Program-made: the position numbers and the translations under genes
The notes under the pieces: model-generated
What the model was told of the DNA's origin: nothing
The model's database searches: none
Seen by the model: only the letters and a program-made list of their open reading frames with translations
In this document: positions 5,369-12,188 of the stretch, piece by piece
How the letters are laid out: each line of letters opens with the position of its first letter
How positions within the stretch are numbered: the first letter of the stretch is position 1
NCBI GenBank assembly: GCA_031398365.1
Contig: JANNND010000093.1
Coordinates: 1-14,070 of the forward strand
Direction of reading: 5' to 3'
DNA: 14,070 bases
DNA from: JAFDVL01 sp031398365
GTDB taxonomy: Bacteria > Acidobacteriota > Blastocatellia > RBC074

Positions 5369-7741
5369 TTATTGCTTTGGCTTTAACCCAATACGTTTTA
5401 GCAAATCCGCAAACCGCGCTTCCCCACGCAAATCATCCAGCATTGGCTCTACGCCAATGAACGCCAAAAATCCTGACCGCTCCTCATACGCTTGTTCCAG
5501 CCACATGAAAGCTTCATCCATTTCGCCTAAGCCGAGGTGAATGATTGCCAGGAAGTACGACGACACGTATTGCTTCTTTGACAGGCGCTGCAACTGCGTG
5601 AGCATTTGGCGGGCTTCGCGTTGTTTGCCGGCGCGGGCGTAGGCGTGGCCGAGAAAGGAAATGAATGGTGGTGTACCGCCGATCAAGTTCAGGGCTTGGC
5701 GCAAGCTCGCGACAGCTTCCGTGAACATCCCTTTTTGCAGATAAGTTTTTCCAGCGTGCCAGTAGGCGAAGCCGAAGTTGGCGTCCATATCCAGGACTTT
5801 TCGCGCCTGGATCAAGGCGCGGTCGTAATCGCGAGCGAAGTAATAGGCCCAGCCCAAACTCAACGTGGCAAACATCGAAAGCGGGTCAAGTTCCTGGGCG
5901 CGCTGACAGGCCTTGATCGCGGCTTCGTGTTGGCCTGTCGCCTTTAAATAAAAGCTGTAGCCGTCGTGCGCGTTCGCGTAATTCGGGCTGAGTTCAATCG
6001 CACGTTTGTATTCGCGCTCCGCCGCCGCGAAATCCCAATCAAACAACAGGCGACAAAAACCGAGCGTCGAATGTGCTTCGCCAAGCATGTCGTCGAGTTC
6101 GAGGGCTTGCAGCGCGGCGGCTTCGGCTTTCGGATAGGTTTCGCGCGGCGGATGGCCTCCGGTCGAAGAGGCCAGAAATGAATAAGCATCGGCGAGTCCG
6201 GCGTAGGCCAGCGCGTAGTTTGGATCAAGGTCAATCGCCTGCTGAAAATGTTCGATACCTTTTTTGATCCAGTCGGGTGTGCGTTTGTTGGTGAAGTAAC
6301 GGCCTTTCAAATAGAGGTGATACGCCTCGGTGTTTTCGGTGTAGCGTTTGACGAGCTTCTTTTTCTCTTCGCCGGTCAGGCGCAGGCGCAGCTTTTCGCT
6401 GAGGTCGGCGGAAATCTCGGCTTCGAGCGCGAAGAGGTCTTTATTTTGATGACGATACTGTTCGCCCCAAAGCTGCGATTGGTGCGCTATGTCAATCAAT
6501 TCGACTTTGAGGACGAGGGCGTCGCGGACTTGTACGATACGGCCCGTAAACACGGCTCGCACGCCCAGTTCCACGCCCGCTTCCTGTGGATCAACGGTCT
6601 TGCCTTTGTAGCGGAAAACCGTGCTGCGTGGGACAACACGCAGCTTCGGCAATTGCGACAGGGTATTGATAAGGCTTTCGGTGATGCCGTCGGAGAGGTA
6701 TTCAAGATTTGGATCACGGCTGGCATTGATGAGCGGTAGCACGGCGAGTGAATCAATGGTTTTGCGGACACGGGTTTTGCGCGCCGCCGAGGAAAAGCGC
6801 GTCGTTGCGGTCAGGTTTAGATCGCTGCCCAAAATCACAGTCGCCTGATCTTCAAAGTCCAAACGTTGTCGCAGCCGTTTTAAATCCGCCAGCAGTTTAC
6901 TGATCGTTTGATAGCGCGCGCCGCAATCTTTGCACAAGGTCTTGGCAATACAGCGATCCAGTTCCGGCGGAATAGCTGCCAGCGGTGTCGGTTCGGCGCG
7001 CAAAATCGCGGCCAGGACATCGCTCATGGTTTGTCCGGTGAAGGGTTTTTGTCCGGCCAGCATTTCGTACAACACGATTCCCAAACTGAAAATATCGCTG
7101 CGCGCATCCACCTTCAGGCCGCGCGCTTGTTCGGGTGACATGTAATGCGCAGTTCCCATCACGGTGCCAGGATTGGTGAAAGGATGATCGCGGAACGATG
7201 AACCATGAATGTCGGACAAGGTTTCTTCTTCATTCCGCGCTCCGCGTTCCGCGCTCCGCGTTTCGCTAAGCTTGGCGAGTCCAAAATCCAACACCTTCAC
7301 GTAACCATCGGGCCGGAGCATGATGTTTTCGGGCTTGATGTCGCGGTGAATGATGCCGGTGGCGTGCGCGGCTTGTAAGGCTGCAGCGATTTGCGCGCCG
7401 ATGTCGAGCGTTTCGCTAATTTGCAGTTTTCCTGCCTCTAATTTTTGCCGTAGCGTTTGGCCTTCAATAAACTCAGTCGCGATGAAATGCACGCCACGCT
7501 CTTTGCCAATTTCGTAGATGACCAGAATGTTCGGATGATTGAGGGCGGAAACGGCGCGCGCTTCCTGCTCAAAACGGCGCACGCGGTCGGCATTCGCGAC
7601 GAACTCCGCAGGCAGAATTTTCAGCGCGACTTTGCGGCCTAAACGCGTGTCTTCAGCCAGATGAATTTCACCCATGCCACCCGCACCAAGACGGGACAAA
7701 AGACGATAATGTGCGAGTTGTTTGAGCAGCGCTTCTTTCAT
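5369..7741 (-). CDS. Serine/threonine protein kinase with TolB/FlgO-like domain and TPRs
   Basis: A 790-residue Hanks-type kinase, numbered from ATG 7741. Catalytic motifs are intact: glycine loop GAGGMG at 19-24, VALK lysine K41, HRD at 132-134 with K136 and N139, DFG at 152-154, and MSPEQ in place of APE. Residues about 331-428 (SLAVLPLINASRDPNLEYLS onward) match the TolB N-terminal/FlgO-like module common in adenylate cyclase and kinase fusions. Residues about 474-744 are TPRs, including HFQQAIDLDPNYALAYAGLA and EYKRAIELSPNYANAHDGYS. It should phosphorylate Ser/Thr on partner proteins held by the TPRs. Most relatives have a membrane helix after the kinase; none is seen here, so it is probably cytoplasmic. 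The activation segment carries an extra RSAERGARNEEE stretch from a 14-nt tandem repeat. A TTG at 7792 with AGGA 6 nt upstream is an alternative start adding 17 residues; I prefer the ATG because kinase homology begins soon after it. It converges with the large PIN gene, 35 nt apart. Confidence 0.92.
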   Translation of the reverse strand: MKEALLKQLAHYRLLSRLGAGGMGEIHLAEDTRLGRKVALKILPAEFVANADRVRRFEQEARAVSALNHPNILVIYEIGKERGVHFIATEFIEGQTLRQKLEAGKLQISETLDIGAQIAAALQAAHATGIIHRDIKPENIMLRPDGYVKVLDFGLAKLSETRSAERGARNEEETLSDIHGSSFRDHPFTNPGTVMGTAHYMSPEQARGLKVDARSDIFSLGIVLYEMLAGQKPFTGQTMSDVLAAILRAEPTPLAAIPPELDRCIAKTLCKDCGARYQTISKLLADLKRLRQRLDFEDQATVILGSDLNLTATTRFSSAARKTRVRKTIDSLAVLPLINASRDPNLEYLSDGITESLINTLSQLPKLRVVPRSTVFRYKGKTVDPQEAGVELGVRAVFTGRIVQVRDALVLKVELIDIAHQSQLWGEQYRHQNKDLFALEAEISADLSEKLRLRLTGEEKKKLVKRYTENTEAYHLYLKGRYFTNKRTPDWIKKGIEHFQQAIDLDPNYALAYAGLADAYSFLASSTGGHPPRETYPKAEAAALQALELDDMLGEAHSTLGFCRLLFDWDFAAAEREYKRAIELSPNYANAHDGYSFYLKATGQHEAAIKACQRAQELDPLSMFATLSLGWAYYFARDYDRALIQARKVLDMDANFGFAYWHAGKTYLQKGMFTEAVASLRQALNLIGGTPPFISFLGHAYARAGKQREARQMLTQLQRLSKKQYVSSYFLAIIHLGLGEMDEAFMWLEQAYEERSGFLAFIGVEPMLDDLRGEARFADLLKRIGLKPKQ
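7235..7262. repeat. 14-nt tandem duplication inside the kinase activation loop
   Basis: CCGCGCTCCGCGTT occurs twice exactly in tandem (7235-7248 and 7249-7262). It encodes part of the Arg/Ala/Glu-rich insert between DFG and the GT.hYMSPEQ segment of the kinase. The unit is not a multiple of three, so gain or loss of one copy would shift the frame. Confidence 0.8.
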
Positions 7742-7818
7742 GCGAAAACGACCAAAAAGGTGCTGTGCATTTTGGGTCTTTCCGGGCGACAAAGCAAATC
7801 CTGGTTAGGATAAAAATC

Positions 7819-7969
7819 GAACCACATAGCGCACGGAGAACACAGAGAAATACGAGACAGGATGAACAAGATTTTCTACAGGATTGATAAGCTGTTCTTG
7901 TTAATCTTGCAGCCAATCATGTCAATCCTGTCAAAGAACTCTCCGTGCGCTCCGTGCTCTTTGTGGTTC
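7819..7969. repeat. Palindromic non-coding element (MITE/REP-like), 151 bp
   Basis: The 281-base gap between the divergent kinase and hydrolase genes holds no convincing gene. It contains an imperfect inverted repeat bounded by GAACCACA (7819-7826) and TTGTGGTTC (7961-7969). The arms share, in inverted order, GCGCACGGAGA-like and GACAGGAT-like blocks (GCGCACGGAGA at 7829-7839 against TCTCCGTGCGC at 7940-7950; GACAGGAT at 7856-7863 against ATCCTGTC near 7925-7932). Variants of such CACGGAGAACAC elements are dispersed in many Acidobacteriota and Planctomycetota genomes (from memory). It contains no transposase and may supply promoter or regulatory sequence for one or both genes. Confidence 0.65.
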
Positions 7970-8022
7970 ATTTCTGCACGGTTCTCTAGCCATCTGAAAG
8001 CCAGCGCGGTATCTTTTCATTT

Positions 8023-8967
8023 ATGCGTATTGAAAAACTCGTGATCCCCACGCCCTTCCCCGTCGGCCCTATTAACACATATCTGATCCTGGATGATCCG
8101 TTAACGCTGGTGGACACGGGGCCAAAAACGGATGCCGCGATGAAGGCCTTCACAACGCAACTTACAGCACTCGGCTTTCGCATCGCAGACATTCAACGCA
8201 TCGTCCTCACGCATACGCACGAAGACCATTGCGGCCTGGCGAGTTGGTTGCAGCAACAATGCGGCGCGCCCGTTTACGTGCATGAATGGGAGCAGGAAAA
8301 TTTGACCGATCACGGCAGATTGCGCGCGGATCGCGGGTTGCTGAAAAGCGCGGGCGTGCCGGAAGAGCAGTTGGAACAGATGGTCGGGCATTACGCGAAA
8401 GTCAAAAGCTTTGCCGATGCGGTCGGAAACGTTGTTGCCTATCGAGATGAACACGAATTTGAATTCGCGACCGGATCGTGGCGCATTGTGCATACGCCCG
8501 GTCACACGCCCGGCAGCAGTTGTTTGCTGCGCGAAGCGACGCGCACCTTGCTCGCGGGCGATACCATCCTTAAGCACATCACGCCAAATCCGGTGCTGAA
8601 TCCTGATCCGCGCAATGCGGCGCGGCGGTATCCGGCATTGAAAAATTACCTGGCATCGTTGCAGCGTGTGCGCGCCCTCGCTCCGACGTTGATTCATACT
8701 TCACACGGCGATGAGGTCACGGATTTTGAGGAATATTTGGCGCGTCTGCTCCGGCACACATACGAGCGGCAAAACAAGGTTTTAGGGCTTATCAAGTCGG
8801 CAGGAATTACGGCGCATGAACTGGCGGATTTGTTGTTTCCAACAGTCAAAGACATCACGCGTTTTTTGGCCGTGTCGGAAGCGGCAGCACATTTGGATTT
8901 GGCGGTAGCGGAAGGAAAATTGCGGGTGGAAAGTCGGGCAGGCGTGGAGGTGTTTCTTGCGACCTAA
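8023..8967 (+). CDS. Metallo-beta-lactamase-fold hydrolase with C-terminal winged helix
   Basis: A 314-residue soluble enzyme. The metal-binding set is complete: THTHEDH gives H64, H66, D68 and H69; HTPGHTPG gives H161; LAGDT gives D180; and HTSHGDE gives H228. This supports a dinuclear zinc (or iron) site. After the hydrolase fold, about residues 245-310 form a winged-helix-like tail (ITAHELADLLFPTVKDITRF through AEGKLRVE), the arrangement seen in LACTB2-like MBL proteins, some of which are RNA endonucleases and others general thioester or lactone hydrolases (family knowledge). The substrate cannot be told from sequence. The ATG at 8023 is where homology begins (strand LVIPTPFPVGPINTYLI), but no strong Shine-Dalgarno sequence precedes it. 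It stands alone, converging with the 64-aa gene 9 nt away. Confidence 0.9.
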   Translation: MRIEKLVIPTPFPVGPINTYLILDDPLTLVDTGPKTDAAMKAFTTQLTALGFRIADIQRIVLTHTHEDHCGLASWLQQQCGAPVYVHEWEQENLTDHGRLRADRGLLKSAGVPEEQLEQMVGHYAKVKSFADAVGNVVAYRDEHEFEFATGSWRIVHTPGHTPGSSCLLREATRTLLAGDTILKHITPNPVLNPDPRNAARRYPALKNYLASLQRVRALAPTLIHTSHGDEVTDFEEYLARLLRHTYERQNKVLGLIKSAGITAHELADLLFPTVKDITRFLAVSEAAAHLDLAVAEGKLRVESRAGVEVFLAT

Positions 8968-8976
8968 AATACTTTG

Positions 8977-9171
8977 CTAATGCTCACCACGTCTCAACGC
9001 GAGTTCGCGTTCAATTTCATCTTCACTCATTTCCATCTCGTCGGAAGCTTCAAGCTCTTCTGCAATCTTCATCAACTCGCGTCCCAATGGCGACATCGTT
9101 TCATAAGTCAGCCAAGTCTTTACGTCGGTTGGGCGTACTGTCGAAATGATCTCTTTATTCACTTGAGCCAT
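8977..9171 (-). CDS. Small acidic hypothetical protein (antitoxin-like)
   Basis: A 64-residue protein with the second half strongly acidic and helical: SPLGRELMKIAEELEASDEM followed by SEDEIERELALRRG. The ATG is preceded by AGGCGG with a 6-nt spacer, and the gene starts 29 nt after the stop of the nuclease-like gene on the same strand, so the two may be co-transcribed. Short proteins of this look (SPLG.EL.ei, then seeEIerEl..RRG) resemble the antitoxin halves of PIN-type pairs, but no toxin follows; the next gene is on the opposite strand. I do not assign a function. It could be an orphan antitoxin or a small partner of the nuclease. Confidence 0.6.
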   Translation of the reverse strand: MAQVNKEIISTVRPTDVKTWLTYETMSPLGRELMKIAEELEASDEMEMSEDEIERELALRRGEH

Positions 9172-9200
9172 AAATTACCGCCTTTCTTATGCAAATCATA

Positions 9201-10790
9201 TCATTGCCCAATTGGTTTTCGCAGCCGTTCTACTTCGCGCACCTTCACGCCTGCACGCCAATTCGTATTCAAACCGATGCGATACGCTTCCACTTCGGTC
9301 GCGATGCAATTCGCGACCAAACTGAAGCTGCGATGAAAGCGCAGGCGGGGCGCGACCAGATACAACAAGGGCGGCGCGTCTGCCAATTTAATGCCTGCGA
9401 ATAAACCACGCCGCGCAAATTCGCCGCGCACGCGGGCTTGCTCTACACGGAGCCAATAATCCAAACCTTGCAATGGAAGCTGCGCGTCCTCAGCGGCTTT
9501 CAGTTCGATAACGACAAGGCGGCCTTCGTGATTGACGGTCAGTAAGTCCAAAATTGAACGATCATCGCCAATCCACGCGGGGACTTGCGAATAGACAAAG
9601 CGCGGATCAAGCGCGGCGTCCAGCGCGCGAATGTCGCGGTGCAATAATGATTCGAGCCACGCTTCACCGCGCAGGCGATAAAACGGATGGCGCAGGTCGC
9701 AGGAATCGGCGCGGCGATAGGCAAGGATTTCCTGCACCAGTGTCGCCAATTGCGCGAAATTCCCTTCGGACAACGTGCTGCGTCCGGCGTTCACATTGAA
9801 GGCGAACTTGGCGGCGATTTCATCAGGGTAGTTTGGCACGCCGAACAACACGCGTTCGCGGCTTTCGCCTTTCGTGCGGGCGAATTCGAGGCCGTGTAGT
9901 TTGTAGCTCTCAAAGTTTTGCTGCGCATCTTCGCGCACTTCGATCAACTCCGGCGCAAGGCTCACAATCCGGTCGCGCCAAATGCCGCGCGACGCTATTT
10001 TCACTTCCGGCCAAATTAATCCACGCGGATGCAGGCTCAATAACTCGGCCTGCGAAACGGGTCGCCGCGCCATCATGAGGCATTCTTGTTCATCCACTTC
10101 AAAGCATTCGATTTGCAGATTGAGTGGCGCGAAATCCAACAACGTCAGGCGTTCCAGCACCGTTTGACTGCGGTCTTGTGGGACACAGAGCCAGAGTTTA
10201 TGCGCAGGTGTTTTGAGTTCAGAAAACCACGCGAGGCCAGCCGTGATGATGCCATCAACGTCTGCCTGAGCTTCGGCTTCGTTGACACCAATAGCCAGCA
10301 CGGTTTCTCTTTTCTGCTTGAGCAGTAAGCGCACGTACTGGCTGGGATTGGCCAGCGAGAATTTACTGCGAACGTTGATGCGTTGAATTTTGGTGTCAGG
10401 GCAATGTGCCAGGATCAATTGTGGGAGCAGTTCGGCGAATTGAGCGCGGCGCTCGGCAATCGCTAACTCTTCGGGTTTGTTCGCGCGCCAACGCAGAGGA
10501 TCGCGCAAGGTGAACGTCAGCACATCGCGCCCCATTCCGCGTGTGGCCTTGACGTGCAATTCTGCCTCGGCCACTTCATAAGCATTTACGCGCCAGCTTT
10601 GCGATTGCTCGTCTGACCACCAGGCGAAAATCAATTTGCCCCACTCCACGCTGAATTCATATGACGCGCGGGCCAGTGTTGTCACCAGCTTTTCGCCTTC
10701 CCACAATTGCCAGTCGGTCGCAGCCAACAGAGCCTGTTCGATTTCGTATTTGGCATTTGCAGCGCTGGCGTTGTCCGTGAGTTGCTTCAT
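9201..10790 (-). CDS. PD-(D/E)XK nuclease-like protein of unknown function
   Basis: A 529-residue soluble protein numbered from ATG 10790. The recognisable part is C-terminal: RSILDLLTV (D415), a short strand pair, then VVIELKAAED (E429, K431), and a following Q..DYW helix. D...ExK with a conserved downstream Gln is the PD-(D/E)XK nuclease signature, closest in feel to NucS/DUF91-type 'LD.L..d..G..vviElK' modules. The first 400 residues carry no motif I recognise; they begin KYEIEQALLAATDWQLWEGE and contain mixed alpha/beta segments. The frame stays open to a TTG at 11075, but those 95 residues lie opposite the well-conserved Cys-rich gene and are low-quality, so the ATG at 10790 is preferred. 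It is divergent from the Cys-rich gene with 30 nt between starts. It could be a repair or restriction-like nuclease; the target is unknown. Confidence 0.75.
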   Translation of the reverse strand: MKQLTDNASAANAKYEIEQALLAATDWQLWEGEKLVTTLARASYEFSVEWGKLIFAWWSDEQSQSWRVNAYEVAEAELHVKATRGMGRDVLTFTLRDPLRWRANKPEELAIAERRAQFAELLPQLILAHCPDTKIQRINVRSKFSLANPSQYVRLLLKQKRETVLAIGVNEAEAQADVDGIITAGLAWFSELKTPAHKLWLCVPQDRSQTVLERLTLLDFAPLNLQIECFEVDEQECLMMARRPVSQAELLSLHPRGLIWPEVKIASRGIWRDRIVSLAPELIEVREDAQQNFESYKLHGLEFARTKGESRERVLFGVPNYPDEIAAKFAFNVNAGRSTLSEGNFAQLATLVQEILAYRRADSCDLRHPFYRLRGEAWLESLLHRDIRALDAALDPRFVYSQVPAWIGDDRSILDLLTVNHEGRLVVIELKAAEDAQLPLQGLDYWLRVEQARVRGEFARRGLFAGIKLADAPPLLYLVAPRLRFHRSFSLVANCIATEVEAYRIGLNTNWRAGVKVREVERLRKPIGQ

Positions 10791-10820
10791 AGCAGATGAG
10801 TTTGTTATCTTGAACGCATT

Positions 10821-11117
10821 ATGGTTTGTCATAGTTGTGGTCGTGAAATCAAGCTGATCGGTGCGGTACATCGCAAAGACGAATGCCTGCATTGCAAAGC
10901 GGATATGCACTGCTGCAAAAATTGTCGCTACTTTGATCCTGGTCGCAGCAATCAATGCACCGAACCGCAAGCTGATTATGTAAAGGACAAAGACCGCGCC
11001 AATTTCTGTGAATTTTTCCAGCCGAACAATCGCGTTGTCCTCGTGAAAAAAAGTAGCAGCGCCCCGTCTCAGCAAGACAATGTGAAAAAAGCGTTCGATG
11101 ATCTCTTTAAGAAATAA
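10821..11117 (+). CDS. Cys-rich zinc-ribbon-like protein
   Basis: A 98-residue protein with CHSCG (C3, C6), ECLHCKADMHCCKNCRYFDP, then NQCTEP and ANFCEFF. The ten cysteines and a histidine suggest two zinc knuckles. The pattern 'C..CG..I......R.d.C..C..DlH.C.NCr.yd....n.C.Ep.a..v.dk..aNFCe.F' belongs to a small uncharacterised family seen in Acidobacteriota and Deltaproteobacteria-type genomes (from memory). A basic, low-complexity tail (VKKSSSAPSQQ, ending KAFDDLFKK) follows. Its role is unknown; binding to nucleic acid or acting as a zinc-dependent adaptor are possibilities. The start overlaps nothing on its strand and has no strong ribosome site. The M50 protease gene starts 39 nt after its stop, which suggests an operon. 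Confidence 0.85.
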   Translation: MVCHSCGREIKLIGAVHRKDECLHCKADMHCCKNCRYFDPGRSNQCTEPQADYVKDKDRANFCEFFQPNNRVVLVKKSSSAPSQQDNVKKAFDDLFKK

Positions 11118-11156
11118 TGAACTCTGTCAGATGGCAGACCTTTGGATTTTGCTTTT

Positions 11157-12089
11157 ATGCACCAGCCGTATTTATCGCCTCTTCATCCCAGTGATTTTGA
11201 ACGTCCCGCTGATGTTTATCTAGCGCCGCCTGCCGAAGATTATCAAGAGCCAGAACGCGACATCACGTTTGGGAAGGTGCTGTGGCATCTGTTATTGCTG
11301 GGATTGACAGCCGTGACGACAACATTGATCCCAACGTTTTTGCTTTTTGGCTGGGGACTTACTTCAGGGGTCTTATTCTCGTTCACACTGCTGATGATTT
11401 TAGGCGCGCATGAACTGGGGCATTACTTGGCCGCTCGGTTGTATGGTGTGCGGGCCACGCTTCCCTATTTCATTCCTGCACCATTGGGGGTCGGAACGTT
11501 TGGGGCATTTATCAAAATGAAGTCGCCCATCCCCAGTAAACCGGCTCTTTTTGATATTGGCATCGCCGGGCCGTTGGCAGGCTTCGTGTTTTTGATCCCG
11601 GCGGCCATTGTGGGATTGTACTTTGCAGACCCGGCAACGGGCGCAGGCAGTGGCGGCGATGGTCTTGTGTTTCACGATCCGTTGTTGTTCCGCGCCCTTG
11701 CGAAACTGTTGGGCGTCCCGCGTGACATTCAGATCAATCCGTTTTGGTTTGCGGCCTGGGTGGGATGCTTAATTACCAGTTTGAATTTATTACCTGTTGG
11801 TCAACTGGATGGCGGGCACGTTGTTTATGCGGCGTTTGGCCCACGCTGGCACTGGATTATTGCCCGCGTGATTTATGTGGGCGTCATTGCGTTAACGGTC
11901 GCTTCGTACTTTTGGGACGGCTGGATGGGCTGGGCGGTGTATGTCGTGATTCTGACCTTTATGCTGCGTATCGGACATCCGCGCGTGATGGATGAATATG
12001 AACCGCTTGGGCTTGGCAGAAAAGTGGTGACCGTCATCGGCCTGCTCGTATTTTTGCTGTGTTTCATGCCTGCGCCAATCACGTTCTGA
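11157..12089 (+). CDS. M50-family (site-2-type) intramembrane metalloprotease
   Basis: A 310-residue membrane protein. After about 40 soluble residues there are roughly six hydrophobic helices. HELGH (H85, E86, H89) lies in the second helix and binds zinc and water; LLPVGQLDGGH supplies the third ligand D218. FGAFIKMKSPIPSKPALFDI and IAGPLAGF are typical of this group. No PDZ domain is seen, so it resembles the compact, plant EGY-like/cyanobacterial-type S2P proteins rather than RseP (family knowledge). Such enzymes cleave transmembrane segments of regulators; the substrate here is unknown. A TTG at 11142 would add five residues; the ATG at 11157 is preferred, though neither has a clear ribosome site. 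It follows the Cys-rich gene closely and is convergent with the oxidase gene across a palindromic repeat. Confidence 0.9.
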   Translation: MHQPYLSPLHPSDFERPADVYLAPPAEDYQEPERDITFGKVLWHLLLLGLTAVTTTLIPTFLLFGWGLTSGVLFSFTLLMILGAHELGHYLAARLYGVRATLPYFIPAPLGVGTFGAFIKMKSPIPSKPALFDIGIAGPLAGFVFLIPAAIVGLYFADPATGAGSGGDGLVFHDPLLFRALAKLLGVPRDIQINPFWFAAWVGCLITSLNLLPVGQLDGGHVVYAAFGPRWHWIIARVIYVGVIALTVASYFWDGWMGWAVYVVILTFMLRIGHPRVMDEYEPLGLGRKVVTVIGLLVFLLCFMPAPITF

Positions 12090-12093
12090 AATT

Positions 12094-12186
12094 GAGTCTG
12101 GAGGGTCTGGAGAGTCTGTGGAGTCTCGAACATCCCAACTCTACAGACTCTATAGACTCTCCAGACTCTCCAGACCCTATAGACTT
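12094..12186. repeat. 9-nt repeats in inverted blocks forming a palindrome
   Basis: Four direct 9-nt units run GAGTCTGGA, GGGTCTGGA, GAGTCTGTG, GAGTCTCGA (12094-12129). After a 12-nt spacer come five units of the reverse complement: TACAGACTC, TATAGACTC, TCCAGACTC, TCCAGACCC, TATAGACTT (12142-12186). The two blocks can pair as a long imperfect hairpin. It fills the 99-base gap between the convergent protease and oxidase genes, where it could act as a terminator or insulator. It has no cas genes and no unique spacers. Confidence 0.85.
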
Positions 12187-12188
12187 CC

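Noticed and set aside
5944..6739. Several 60-163 residue frames on both strands within the kinase gene
   Set aside because: All are shadows of the TPR/TolB coding sequence in high-GC frames.
8101..8697. 198-residue minus-strand open frame
   Set aside because: It lies opposite the metal-binding core of the MBL hydrolase, which has all its ligands; the antisense product is Arg/Gln-rich and unrecognisable.
10791..11075. N-terminal extension of the nuclease-like gene to a TTG at 11075
   Set aside because: It lies opposite the conserved Cys-rich gene and its residues look like antisense translation.
12094..12186. Possible CRISPR array
   Set aside because: Units are 9 nt, contiguous, without spacers, and switch orientation halfway.
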